Source of the DNA: an uncultured Porphyromonadaceae bacterium
GTDB lineage: Bacteria > Bacteroidota > Bacteroidia > Bacteroidales > Muribaculaceae
Direction of reading: 5' to 3'
Assembly (NCBI GenBank): GCA_902491515.1
Contig: CABUIC010000007.1
Span: forward strand, 44,566-108,565
DNA length: 64,000 nt
In this document: in pieces, positions 27,397-34,907 of the stretch
Layout: every line of letters starts with the position of its first letter
Position numbering within the stretch: position 1 is the first letter of the stretch
Notes under the pieces: model-generated
What the model saw: only the letters and a program-made list of their open reading frames with translations
What the model was told of the DNA's origin: nothing
The model's database searches: none
Program-made: the position numbers and the translations under genes

Positions 27397-27422
27397 GGAT
27401 AAGCGGCTTCCAGCCGCTGAGA
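27397..27422 (+). repeat. Left inverted end of the RAYT element
   Basis: This is the left 26-bp end, with the 17-bp palindrome at 27402-27418. It is preceded by three tandem 12-bp units (27371-27382, 27383-27394, 27395-27406) of the type CTGGATGAGCGG that overlap the end of the radical SAM gene. Confidence 0.85.
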
Positions 27423-27423
27423 C

Positions 27424-27930
27424 ATAAACCTGATATTCTCCTTCGCGCAAATACCTTGGATTTTTGCGGATATAGTCTAAACAATTCAGCAGATGCCTTT
27501 CATTTCTGATTATACGGTCGAAATACTCTTTCTTCCATACGCTGCCTGTTCTGCCCACCAGCAACATATGAACGTTATTAGGCATAATCACAAAAGCCGA
27601 TACATGGTATTTTCGCCCGTCCATGAAGAGAATAGCATCGGGAACTATTTTACGTATACATGGGTCTTTAATAATACAAGCGCCATAACCATTGTCGAGT
27701 AGTTTGTTTTGAACAGGAGCTATTACGCTCCAGTATTCTTTTTTCACATCCTCATTCCAAGGACGGGGAAGCTTCGGCAATTTCGTGTTTGAGAGCCTTG
27801 ATTTTAGTTTGGGCAGAGAATCGGACAGCCTGAATGTGACAAACTGGATTTTACCGTCTTGATGCCAGTGAGGAAGGTCACCGGTAGAAACAGTAATTTC
27901 TGCACGTCGGTTCAGGAAGGGGGATTCCAT
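27424..27930 (-). pseudogene. IS200-like/RAYT transposase remnant with internal deletion
   Basis: The frame starts at ATG 27930 and reads LPHWHQDGKIQFVTFRLSDS, typical of the N-terminus of RAYT/IS200-like (Y1) transposases. It continues to the HUH-type motif MPNNVHMLL and then jumps directly to GSVWKKEYFDRIIRNERHLL and YIRKNP. Relatives have roughly 30-40 more residues between these two motifs, so an in-frame deletion is likely. The frame has no stop at the end of the element and reads through the left inverted repeat into the radical SAM gene. The product is probably inactive. Confidence 0.7.
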
Positions 27931-27941
27931 TTCCTTCCTGA

Positions 27942-27967
27942 TCTCAGCGGCTGGAAGCCGCTCATCC
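27942..27967 (-). repeat. Right inverted end of the RAYT element
   Basis: This is the reverse complement of the left end with one mismatch. It contains the palindrome at 27946-27962 and lies 12 nt upstream of the transposase ATG. Confidence 0.85.
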
Positions 27968-27975
27968 GGGCGCAA

Positions 27976-28137
27976 TCAGTAGTAGAGCTCGCTGATTTCG
28001 GAAGAGGCCGTTGCGGATGGTTCTGACGGGCTTTCAGCTACGAACCAGTCGCCGAAAAAAGAATAGGCGCTGAACACGGACTTCGTTTCATTTACCAAAG
28101 CGAGGATAATGTGTGAATAAGGGAAGTAGTTTGTCAT
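27976..28137 (-). CDS. Small hypothetical protein (53 residues)
   Basis: This short frame runs from ATG at 28137 to TGA at 27976. It encodes MTNYFPYSHIILALVNETKS followed by VFSAYSFFGDWFVAESPSEP and an acidic end. It is not recognised. The composition and codon use look plausible for a gene, and its stop lies 8 nt from the right end of the mobile element. It could be a real small gene or the stump of a longer one cut by the insertion. No promoter was identified. Confidence 0.4.
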   Translation of the reverse strand: MTNYFPYSHIILALVNETKSVFSAYSFFGDWFVAESPSEPSATASSEISELYY

Positions 28138-28216
28138 AACGGCTTTAGAGCTTTAAGGGTTGGATCTTGATTTTCTTGGTAACAACGATATCCGCGATTT
28201 TGTTCATCAGGATGAT

Positions 28217-28257
28217 AAAAAAAACTGTCGGGACTGATTTTCGACCGGTCCCGACAG
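28217..28257 (-). terminator. Terminator after asnS
   Basis: A perfect 10-bp stem (28225-28234 with 28248-28257, CTGTCGGGAC/GTCCCGACAG) is followed on the minus strand by an uninterrupted T run (28217-28224). It lies 25 nt past the asnS stop. Confidence 0.88.
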
Positions 28258-28281
28258 CTTTTATTGTTGATGTTTCTATAA

Positions 28282-29673
28282 TCAGAATTCGGCGTTGTTC
28301 GGGGTACGGGGGAAGGGGATTACGTCGCGGATATTTGTCATACCCGTGACGAAGAGGACAAGACGCTCGAAACCGAGACCGAAACCGCTGTGAGGCACGG
28401 TGCCGAAGCGGCGGGTGTCGAGATACCACCACATGTCCTTCATGGGGATATGGAGCTCCTCGATGCGGGCGAGAAGTTTGTCGTAGTCAGCCTCGCGCTC
28501 GGAGCCGCCTATGATTTCGCCGATGTTGGGGAAGAGGACGTCCATGGCGCGGACAGTCTTGCCGTCCTCGTTCTGCTTCATGTAGAAGGCCTTGATTTCC
28601 TTGGGGTAGTCGGTGAGGATTACGGGCTTCTTGAAGTGCTGCTCGACGAGATAGCGCTCGTGCTCGCTCTGGAGGTCCGTACCCCAGTGTACGGGGAACT
28701 CGAATTTCTTGCCGGACTCCTCAAGAATCTTCACGCCCTCGGTGTAGGTAAGGCGGACGAAGTCGTTATGGAGCACGAACTCGAGACGCTCGACGAGGCC
28801 CTTGTCGAAATGCTCGGCAAGGAATTCGATGTCGTCGCGGCAGTGGTCGAGTGCATAACGGATGCAGTGCTTTACGAACTCCTCGGCGAGGTCCATGTTG
28901 TCGGTAATGTCGTAGAAAGCCATCTCAGGCTCAATCATCCAGAACTCGGAGAGGTGACGCGGAGTGTTGGAGTTCTCGGCGCGGAAGGTCGGACCGAAGG
29001 TGTAAATTTCACCGAGGGCCGTGGCGCCGAGCTCGCCTTCGAGCTGACCGCTGACCGTCAGGGCAGTGGGCTTGCCGAAGAAGTCTTTGGAGTAGTCGAC
29101 CTCGCCTTCCTTGGTGAGGGGGAGCTTCGAGAGCGGAAGAGTCGTCACCTGGAACATTGCTCCGGCACCCTCGCAGTCGCTGGCGGTGATAAGGGGCGTA
29201 TGGAGGTAGACGAAACCCTTCTCCTGGAAGAACTTGTGAATAGCGTAGGCGAGAGCCGAGCGGATGCGGAGGATGGCGCCGAAGGTAGCGGTTCGGGGGC
29301 GCAGGTGAGCCTTCTCGCGGAGGAACTCGAGGGTGTGTCCCTTCTTCTGGAGGGGGAAGGTCTCGGGATCGGCAGTTCCGTAGATTTCGAGGGTGTCGGC
29401 CTGAATCTCACAGCTCTGCCCTTTGCCCATGCTTTCTACGAGCTTGCCGCAGACGCAGAGCGAGGCTCCCGTGGTGATGGGCTTGAGCTGCTCGTCGGTC
29501 CACTTGTTCATGTCGAAGACAATCTGGATGTTCTTCACGGTCGAGCCGTCGTTGAGAGCCACGAACTGCACAAACTTGTTGCCTCGACGGGTGCGGACCC
29601 AGCCCTTGACGCAGACGTCCGTGCCGATGAGCGCGGCGTCAGATATAAGGCGGGATATTTTGATACGTTTCAT
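28282..29673 (-). CDS. asnS: Asparaginyl-tRNA synthetase
   Basis: This 463-residue class II aminoacyl-tRNA synthetase has an N-terminal OB-fold anticodon-binding domain ([20 protein letters not shown]). Class II motifs follow: motif 2 [20 protein letters not shown] with the Asn/Asp-type flipping region, and motif 3 [16 protein letters not shown]. The Asn-type [20 protein letters not shown] and the ending [16 protein letters not shown] are diagnostic of AsnS. The length matches E. coli AsnS (466). It is 33 nt after rluB on the same strand and has a strong terminator. Confidence 0.97.
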   Translation of the reverse strand: MKRIKISRLISDAALIGTDVCVKGWVRTRRGNKFVQFVALNDGSTVKNIQIVFDMNKWTDEQLKPITTGASLCVCGKLVESMGKGQSCEIQADTLEIYGTADPETFPLQKKGHTLEFLREKAHLRPRTATFGAILRIRSALAYAIHKFFQEKGFVYLHTPLITASDCEGAGAMFQVTTLPLSKLPLTKEGEVDYSKDFFGKPTALTVSGQLEGELGATALGEIYTFGPTFRAENSNTPRHLSEFWMIEPEMAFYDITDNMDLAEEFVKHCIRYALDHCRDDIEFLAEHFDKGLVERLEFVLHNDFVRLTYTEGVKILEESGKKFEFPVHWGTDLQSEHERYLVEQHFKKPVILTDYPKEIKAFYMKQNEDGKTVRAMDVLFPNIGEIIGGSEREADYDKLLARIEELHIPMKDMWWYLDTRRFGTVPHSGFGLGFERLVLFVTGMTNIRDVIPFPRTPNNAEF

Positions 29674-29706
29674 ATTATCGTGAATGGTTGGTTTTTACGG
29701 ATTTCG

Positions 29707-31173
29707 TTACTCGAAAGAACCCATCTTGAGGTAGTTGACCTCTTCCTGAGTGAGGTAGCGCCAGCGGCCGCGGGGAAGGTTCTTCTTGGTGAGGCCCGCG
29801 AAATACACGCGGTCGAGCTTCGTCACATGGTAGCCGAGGCTCTCGAAGATACGACGCACGATGCGGTTGCGGCCCGAGTGGATTTCGATTCCGGCCTGAT
29901 TGCGGTCGGTCTCGGTGGCGTAGCTGATGGCGTCGGCGTGGATGGGTCCGTCCTCGAGCTCGATGCCGTCGGCGATGCGCTGCATGTCCTCCTCGGCGAT
30001 GTCGCGGTCGCACCACACATGGTAGATTTTCTTCTTCACGAATTTGGGATGGGTCAGCTTCGAGGCGAGGTCGCCGTCGTTGGTGAGAAGAAGGACGCCG
30101 GTGGTATTGCGGTCGAGACGGCCTACGGGATAGATTCGCTCGGGGCATGCGCCCTTGACGAGGTCGAGTACCGTGGTGCGGCCGTTGGGGTCATCGGAAG
30201 TCGTCACACAGTCCTTGGGCTTGTTGAGAAGAATGTAGCACTTGCTCTGCATGGTCACGACCTTGTCGTCGTACTCCACGACGTCGGAGTGGCTGATTTT
30301 CGTGCCGAGCTCGGTGACGACCTGACCGTTGACCTTCACGAGACCCTGCTGGATGAACTCGTCGGCCTCGCGGCGGGAGCAAATGCCGGAATTGCTCATG
30401 AACTTGTTGAGGCGCATCTGCTCGTTGGGATCCGGAATGGGCATCTCGTACTCGATGCGCTTGGGCCGGGGCGTGAAGCTCTTGCCGCGCGCGGGAAAGG
30501 CGCCGCCCTGCTGACGCGGTGCGTTGTTGCCGTAGCCCTGCTGACGGGGCCCGTTATTGTTGTAAGGACGCTGCTGGCGGGGACCGTTATTGTTGTAAGG
30601 ACGCGGTGCGTTGTTGCCGTAGCCCTGCTGACGGGGCCCGTTATTGTTGTACTGGCGCTGCTGACCGTAGCCCTGCTGGCGGAGACCGTTGTTATACGGG
30701 CGCTGCTGGCCGTAACCCTGCCTGTCGCCGTTGTTGTACTGGCGTTGCTGGCCGTAGCCCTGCTGACGCTGGGGACGCTGATAGCCGGAATTATATGGAC
30801 GCTGATACTGGTTGGCGCCCTCCTGAGGCTCGCCGTTTTCATCGACAGCCTGCGGACGCTGGTAGTTGGGATTGTATGGGCGCTGATAAGGGGCACCGCC
30901 GTTGTTGGGCTGACGGTTGTAGCCGCCGTTGTTACGCTGATAGTTGTTGCGGGCCTGAGGCTGATAAGGACGCTGGTAAGCGCGAGGGGCGCCGAAACGG
31001 GCGTTGTCGCCATCGCCATCGTAATCCTGCGCATCGTTGCGCGGGGCGTCGGCGCCGTCAGGCCGCGGGCGGTTTTCATAGGGACGGTCGTAGCGGGGAC
31101 GATCGTTGTTTTCAGGAATGAAGCCCTGGCCGATACGCGGGCGTTTGGGCTTTTTTTCATTGGAATTCTCCAT
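29707..31173 (-). CDS. rluB: RluB/RsuA-type rRNA pseudouridine synthase with long repetitive N-terminus
   Basis: The C-terminal 235 residues are a complete RsuA/RluB/E/F-family pseudouridine synthase. They have an S4 RNA-binding domain (MRLNKFMSNSGICSRREADE, from about residue 253) and the catalytic motif YPVGRLDRNTTGVLLLTNDG with Asp. GRNRIVRRIFESLGYHVTKL closes the domain. The first 250 residues are low complexity, rich in Gln, Asn, Gly, Tyr, Pro and Arg (repeats such as QQGYGQQRQYNN and PYNNNGPRQQ), and are likely disordered. Bacteroidetes homologues often carry basic extensions, but this one equals the enzyme in length. It is the promoter-proximal gene of a unit with asnS. Confidence 0.92.
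   Translation of the reverse strand: MENSNEKKPKRPRIGQGFIPENNDRPRYDRPYENRPRPDGADAPRNDAQDYDGDGDNARFGAPRAYQRPYQPQARNNYQRNNGGYNRQPNNGGAPYQRPYNPNYQRPQAVDENGEPQEGANQYQRPYNSGYQRPQRQQGYGQQRQYNNGDRQGYGQQRPYNNGLRQQGYGQQRQYNNNGPRQQGYGNNAPRPYNNNGPRQQRPYNNNGPRQQGYGNNAPRQQGGAFPARGKSFTPRPKRIEYEMPIPDPNEQMRLNKFMSNSGICSRREADEFIQQGLVKVNGQVVTELGTKISHSDVVEYDDKVVTMQSKCYILLNKPKDCVTTSDDPNGRTTVLDLVKGACPERIYPVGRLDRNTTGVLLLTNDGDLASKLTHPKFVKKKIYHVWCDRDIAEEDMQRIADGIELEDGPIHADAISYATETDRNQAGIEIHSGRNRIVRRIFESLGYHVTKLDRVYFAGLTKKNLPRGRWRYLTQEEVNYLKMGSFE
30514..30651 (-). repeat. Direct repeats inside the rluB N-terminal region
   Basis: Two perfect 51-bp copies (30514-30564 and 30601-30651) lie 87 bp apart within a wider, less regular repeat tract (about 30500-30800). 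They encode the PYNNNGPRQQ/GYGNNAPR units. Such tracts can change copy number by slippage or recombination. Confidence 0.85.
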
Positions 31174-31395
31174 ATTTTCGAGCTTTTGTTTTTCTATATT
31201 GAATGAGATTGACGGAGGCGCCGGAGATTAGATGTCGAGAGAGTTTAGCGGGTGATGCCGGCGCGAGGTTGGAATCTATACGGAAGGCCTCCCGGCCTCG
31301 GTGTCCGTGTGCGGGTTTGGTGTGAAGTGTTTGTTGTGCCTTAAGGTAGTCTCAGCGATGTTTTTTTGTTGTGGAATAGTTATGAATTTATATGA
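31174..31395 (-). other. Long 5' leader of rluB
   Basis: The predicted start site near 31395 leaves about 220 nt before the rluB ATG. The stretch holds several GC-rich inverted segments (for example GAGGCCGGGAGGCCTTCC on the minus strand) but no open frame of note. It may be a structured leader. No known riboswitch was recognised. Confidence 0.45.
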
Positions 31396-31401
31396 AGTGT
31401 A

Positions 31402-31432
31402 CAAAGTTACGAATTTTTTTCGTACTTTCAAA
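31402..31432 (-). promoter_or_regulatory. Promoter of rluB-asnS
   Basis: On the minus strand a TTTG (31429-31432) and TAACTTTG (31402-31409) are 19 nt apart, matching the Bacteroidota consensus. Confidence 0.7.
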
Positions 31433-31452
31433 ATTTCAGATTGAAATACATA

Positions 31453-31496
31453 AATAAAACACGGCTGCCATCCGGAAAGTTGACGGGTGGCAGCCG
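31453..31496 (-). terminator. Terminator after the ferritin gene
   Basis: A 13-bp stem (31462-31474 with 31484-31496, one G-U pair) is followed on the minus strand by TTTTATTT. It lies 17 nt past the ferritin stop. Confidence 0.8.
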
Positions 31497-31513
31497 TTAG
31501 CAGTCATTTTTTC

Positions 31514-32032
31514 TCAGGCGTTCTGGAGAGGTGCGGGGGCGTTGTAAACGCGGGCGGCGAGTTCGGAGTCGAGCATATAGAGCGCGAGACCGTTGTCGCC
31601 GGTGAGCTTGAGGCGGTCGATGAGGCCCTGAGCGGTCTCCTCTTCCTCAACCTGCTCGGAGACGAACCAGTCGAGCTTGCCGCGGGTGGCGTAGTCGTGG
31701 TGTTCTTCAGCCAGGGCGTAGAGGGCGTTGATCATTGCCGTGACCTTCTGCTCGTGTTCGAGGGTGTGCTCGAAGGCGGCGAGGGGCGAAGCCCACTCGG
31801 AGGGTACTTCGGCGATGGGCTTGAGGACAACACGACCGCCGCGGCTTACCACGTAGTTGATGAAGATTTCGGCATGTGCCTGTTCTTCCTTGAACTGTAC
31901 GCGGAACCAGTTGGCGATGCCTGCGTTCCCTTCGCTCTCGAAGTGCATGGCCATCGAAAGGTAAAGATAAGCCGACCAGAATTCGGCGTTAATCTGCTCA
32001 TTGAGAGCGTCTTGGGTTTTCGGATTCAGCAT
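31514..32032 (-). CDS. ftnA: Ferritin (FtnA-type, non-heme)
   Basis: This 172-residue iron-storage ferritin opens MLNPKTQDALNEQINAEFWS. The ferroxidase-centre residues are visible in NEQINAEFWSAYLYLSMAMH, FRVQFKEEQAHAEIFINYV (ExxH) and DWFVSEQVEEEETAQGLIDR. The protein oxidises and stores ferrous iron in a 24-mer and limits oxidative damage. The internal ATG at 32032 was chosen over one seven codons upstream because it gives the standard family start. It is a single-gene unit with a terminator. Confidence 0.95.
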   Translation of the reverse strand: MLNPKTQDALNEQINAEFWSAYLYLSMAMHFESEGNAGIANWFRVQFKEEQAHAEIFINYVVSRGGRVVLKPIAEVPSEWASPLAAFEHTLEHEQKVTAMINALYALAEEHHDYATRGKLDWFVSEQVEEEETAQGLIDRLKLTGDNGLALYMLDSELAARVYNAPAPLQNA

Positions 32033-32077
32033 AATTTGAAGTTTTAAATTCAACGGTGCAAATATCGTAAAAATTTC

Positions 32078-33118
32078 TCAGTCCGCCAAATTTGCGCTGG
32101 CCCATTTTTCAACGCTTTTCTCGAGAATTTCGGATGCCTTCTGCGGGGAGGGAAGCGGCTTGTCGGACCCCTGACAGGCGAGAACATGCGGATACGGACT
32201 CTCGCCCTTCACCACCCCGCCGACGGCAAGGAAAGGCACATTCCGCTTCCGTGCCGCTCGCCACACGGCGTCCACAACCTTGCCCGCGCCAGTCTGGGAA
32301 TCGATGCATCCCTCGCCCGTAATGACAAGCGAGGCTTCCTCGAAACAATAGTCCATGAGCTGAAGGACATAATCGGCCCCGAGGGTACATCTTGCTCCGG
32401 GGACGAGCCCCACGGCAAAGCCGAGGCCCCCGCCCGCTCCGCCGAATGCCGCCGTCGGGGAGAGGAGGCAATCCTCGGCCTCGGATATTACCTTACGGGC
32501 CATCGCCTGAAGCTCATCGCCGACAAAGCCTTTCTGAGCGGCGAAATCTATGGCCGACACGGGACAGCAACGCTTCGGGACAAGGGGGCACGCTACATCG
32601 CAGAGGCCGATTATCTCCGGAAAAGACTCTTCCGGAGCAACTGCTTCCGAGAGCCCGCGAGAGGCTATGAGTCGTGGCGTCACGGCCTCCGTAAAGGCCG
32701 TCCCGGAGGCGTCGCGGACCGTAAAGCCGAGTCCTTGCAGGAAACCGAGCCCCGCGTCGACCGTCAGCGTTCCGCCTATACCTATATATACGGTGTCGAA
32801 TCTGTCGCCGAGCCGACGGACTGCCTCACCAAGCGTACGGGAAGAGCGGTCGGCCGGAGGTATGTCCTTCAGTCCCTGCCCGCAGAGCTCGCAACTCATG
32901 ACGAGAGCAGAGTCGCCGTCGGGAAGAGCGTAGACTCCCGGCTCGCCCGCGATAGCCTCGGCATAGAGAATTCCGGGCGTTCCCTCGCCGCCGTCGGCCA
33001 TGGGCCGGAGCAGCACGGTGTCGGTGACGCCGCCCCTGCGGAGTCCGCGTTCAATGGCCTCGGCCGCCTCACGCGCAGTCATCGTGCCCTTGAACTTATC
33101 GGGCGCGACGAGAATCAT
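32078..33118 (-). CDS. Glycerate kinase (GarK/GlxK type)
   Basis: This 346-residue glycerate kinase of the GarK/GlxK family phosphorylates D-glycerate. It begins MILVAPDKFKGTMTAREAAE and has DTVLLRPMADGGEGTPGILY, IGIGGTLTVDAGLGFLQGLG, GGAGGGLGFAVGL and VITGEGCIDSQTGAGKVVDA, all conserved in the family. The length is slightly short of the usual 370-380. Its start overlaps the end of rpiB by 4 nt, so the two genes form an operon of sugar-acid and pentose metabolism. Confidence 0.92.
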   Translation of the reverse strand: MILVAPDKFKGTMTAREAAEAIERGLRRGGVTDTVLLRPMADGGEGTPGILYAEAIAGEPGVYALPDGDSALVMSCELCGQGLKDIPPADRSSRTLGEAVRRLGDRFDTVYIGIGGTLTVDAGLGFLQGLGFTVRDASGTAFTEAVTPRLIASRGLSEAVAPEESFPEIIGLCDVACPLVPKRCCPVSAIDFAAQKGFVGDELQAMARKVISEAEDCLLSPTAAFGGAGGGLGFAVGLVPGARCTLGADYVLQLMDYCFEEASLVITGEGCIDSQTGAGKVVDAVWRAARKRNVPFLAVGGVVKGESPYPHVLACQGSDKPLPSPQKASEILEKSVEKWASANLAD

Positions 33119-33582
33119 ACCTTCTTGAAATCGACAGGAATCTTTTCGACCCTGCGCTCGTGGCGTCCGCCCTCGAACTGAGTGTCGAGGAAAATGTCCA
33201 CAAGCTCGAGGGCGAGCTCGGGGGCGATGAATCGTGCGGGCATTACCAGCACATTGGCGTCATTGTGCTCGCGGGCCAGACGCGCCAGCTCGGGCAGCCA
33301 GCAGTGGGCCGCACGGATGCCCTGATGCTTGTTGAGCGTCATGCCAATACCGTTCCCGCTGCCGCAAAGCGCGATTCCCGGATAAGCCAGGCCGTTCTCT
33401 ACGGCCACGGCGCAGGGATGCGCGTAGTCCGGATAGTCGCAGGACTCGGCGGAATAAGTTCCAAAATCCTTGTAGGGGATGCCGCGGCTCTCGAGATAGC
33501 CTTCAATCATGCACTTGAGTTCGTATCCGGCGTGGTCGCTGCACAGACCCACGGGGACACCTTCGCGAAGAATACTTGCCAT
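33115..33582 (-). CDS. rpiB: Ribose-5-phosphate isomerase B
   Basis: This 155-residue RpiB/LacA/LacB-family sugar-phosphate isomerase has VGLCSDHAGYELKCMIEGYL, YKDFGTYSAESCDYPDYAHP and ALCGSGNGIGMTLNKHQGIR. RAAHCWLPELARLAREHNDANVL-type residues then form the active site (Cys in the ALCGSGNG loop). It interconverts ribose-5- and ribulose-5-phosphate. It is the first gene of the two-gene unit with glycerate kinase. A weak -7 box (TACTTTTG on the minus strand, 33606-33613) is upstream. Confidence 0.94.
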   Translation of the reverse strand: MASILREGVPVGLCSDHAGYELKCMIEGYLESRGIPYKDFGTYSAESCDYPDYAHPCAVAVENGLAYPGIALCGSGNGIGMTLNKHQGIRAAHCWLPELARLAREHNDANVLVMPARFIAPELALELVDIFLDTQFEGGRHERRVEKIPVDFKKV

Positions 33583-33613
33583 AATAGAGTAATTTGAATT
33601 CCGTACAAAAGTA

Positions 33614-33650
33614 CAAAAAAATACCCGGACCCGAAAGAACGGGCCCGGAT
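33614..33650 (-). terminator. Terminator after the leucine-rich repeat gene
   Basis: A GC-rich hairpin (CCGGGCCCG and CGGGTCCGGG on the minus strand, around 33623-33650) is followed by a run of seven T. It lies 24 nt past the stop of the LRR gene. Confidence 0.75.
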
Positions 33651-33673
33651 TCGCGGTATATTTGTCGAAAGAA

Positions 33674-34732
33674 TTACCAGTTGTATTCGCCGGCTACCAT
33701 GCGGAGTGCGGGAGTGGCCACATTCTGGAAGTTGACGATGTTGTTGTAGCGGCAGTTGATGTAGACGAGGTTCTGGTCGAAGGAAACATCGAGGCTGAAC
33801 AGCTGGTTGTTGTTGCAGAGCAGACGCTGGAGGAAGGTCTGGTTGGAGAGGTTCAGAGTCTCGAGGTCATTGTAGGAGCAGTCGACGAAAAGCAGCTGCG
33901 GGCACTGTTCGACCGAAAGGGTCGTCAGGTTGTTGTATGAGCAGACAAGGTCGAGAAGGTTTTTGCAGTCGCGGACGCCGAGCCGCTTCATGTTGTTGTC
34001 TGAGCAGATGAAGGTGCTGAGCGAGGGCAGACCCGAGACGATGAGGTTGCTGATGTTGTTGTCGTCGCAGTTGAGGTTCTGGAGCGCGGTCACACCCGAG
34101 AGGTTGAGGCTCGTGAGCTTGTTGTAGCCGCAGTAGAGGGTCTTCAGTGCCGTGCAGTCGGCTACGGTCAGCGACTCCAGATGGTTGCTCTGGCAGTTGA
34201 GGTATTCAAGCGTGGAAGAAGCCGAGAGGTCGAGGGCGGCGAGATAGTTGGAGGCCACGGTGATGGTCTTGATGAAGGGCACGTCGGAAAGACTGAACTC
34301 TGTGATGCGGTTGTTGTTGAGCTGGAGTTTCACGAGAGCGCCGCAGCCGGTGAGGGTCACGTCGGTGATGCGGTTGCGGGAGGCGTTGAGTTCGGTGAGG
34401 GCGCCGTCGTTGGCAACGGTCAGCGACGTGAGGGCGTTGCGAGACACGTCCACGCTCTGGAGAGCCGTAAAGCCCGAGAGGTCGAGCGTGCCGGCGAGTT
34501 TCTTGTCGTTCCACTTGATAGCGGTGACGCGGCCGTTGGCCACGGTGACACCTTCCCATGTGGAGGGAGCCTTGAGGTCAGTGATTTTCAGGGCCTGGGC
34601 ATTGGTTGCGGCTTCCTTTGCGGGCTGGTTAAGGAAAGCCTGGAGCTGACGCTGCTCATTTTTGTTTAGGTTCTGTGCGAATACGCCCACGGAAGCGAGA
34701 GCGACTGCGAGGAACAATGCTATTCTTTTCAT
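33674..34732 (-). CDS. Secreted leucine-rich repeat protein
   Basis: This 352-residue protein has a signal peptide (MKRIALFLAVALASVGVFA) and then about eleven to twelve leucine-rich repeats of 20-21 residues. The repeat is L-x-x-L-x-[CV]-x-x-N-x-L-x-x-L, for example LTSLNLSGVTALQNLNCDDN. A short N-terminal cap (NKNEQRQLQAFLNQPAKEAA) precedes them. The repeat class resembles the bacterial internalin-like and BspA-adjacent proteins used in surface binding. There is no C-terminal sorting domain or lipobox, so location beyond export is uncertain. It is a single gene with its own terminator. Confidence 0.82.
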   Translation of the reverse strand: MKRIALFLAVALASVGVFAQNLNKNEQRQLQAFLNQPAKEAATNAQALKITDLKAPSTWEGVTVANGRVTAIKWNDKKLAGTLDLSGFTALQSVDVSRNALTSLTVANDGALTELNASRNRITDVTLTGCGALVKLQLNNNRITEFSLSDVPFIKTITVASNYLAALDLSASSTLEYLNCQSNHLESLTVADCTALKTLYCGYNKLTSLNLSGVTALQNLNCDDNNISNLIVSGLPSLSTFICSDNNMKRLGVRDCKNLLDLVCSYNNLTTLSVEQCPQLLFVDCSYNDLETLNLSNQTFLQRLLCNNNQLFSLDVSFDQNLVYINCRYNNIVNFQNVATPALRMVAGEYNW

Positions 34733-34843
34733 GACAATCTTTTTTAAATGGTGGATGAATGTTATATGTTAGTTGATGCGTTGCTTGGCGCTTTTTGTAC
34801 ATTTATAACAAGACTTGTCGAAAAAAGGTTTGCCGGACAGTAG

Positions 34844-34877
34844 AAAAAATCGCCGCCCCGGCAAAACCGGAGCGGCG
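34844..34877 (-). terminator. Terminator of the mutA-mutB operon
   Basis: An 11-bp stem with one mismatch (34851-34861 with 34867-34877) is followed on the minus strand by a T run (34845-34850). It lies 30 nt past the mutB stop. Confidence 0.78.
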
Positions 34878-34907
34878 GATAAAAGAGAATTTGAGCGGAC
34901 GTCAGCC

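Larger units (their letters stand above)
27397..27967. mobile_element. Decayed IS200-like/RAYT element with palindromic inverted ends
   Basis: The segment is bounded by 26-bp inverted repeats that differ at one base (27397-27422 and 27942-27967). Each end contains the palindrome AGCGGC-TTCCA-GCCGCT. The interior carries a transposase-like minus-strand frame with an internal deletion. This layout matches REP-associated tyrosine transposase (RAYT) units, whose ends are REP-type palindromes. It lies between the radical SAM gene (stop 2 nt from the left end) and a small minus-strand ORF. No target-site duplication is evident. Confidence 0.7.

Noticed and set aside
28145..28432. A 95-codon minus-strand frame
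   Set aside because: It overlaps the end of asnS and its terminator, and has no coding signature.
30500..30800. Repeat tract that could be taken for a CRISPR array
   Set aside because: The units lie inside the rluB frame, encode protein repeats, have no unique spacers and no cas genes nearby.
28390..31206. A 938-codon open frame on the plus strand
   Set aside because: It runs antisense to asnS and rluB, both of which have full family motifs. The frame is a by-product of high GC at third codon positions and the rluB repeats.
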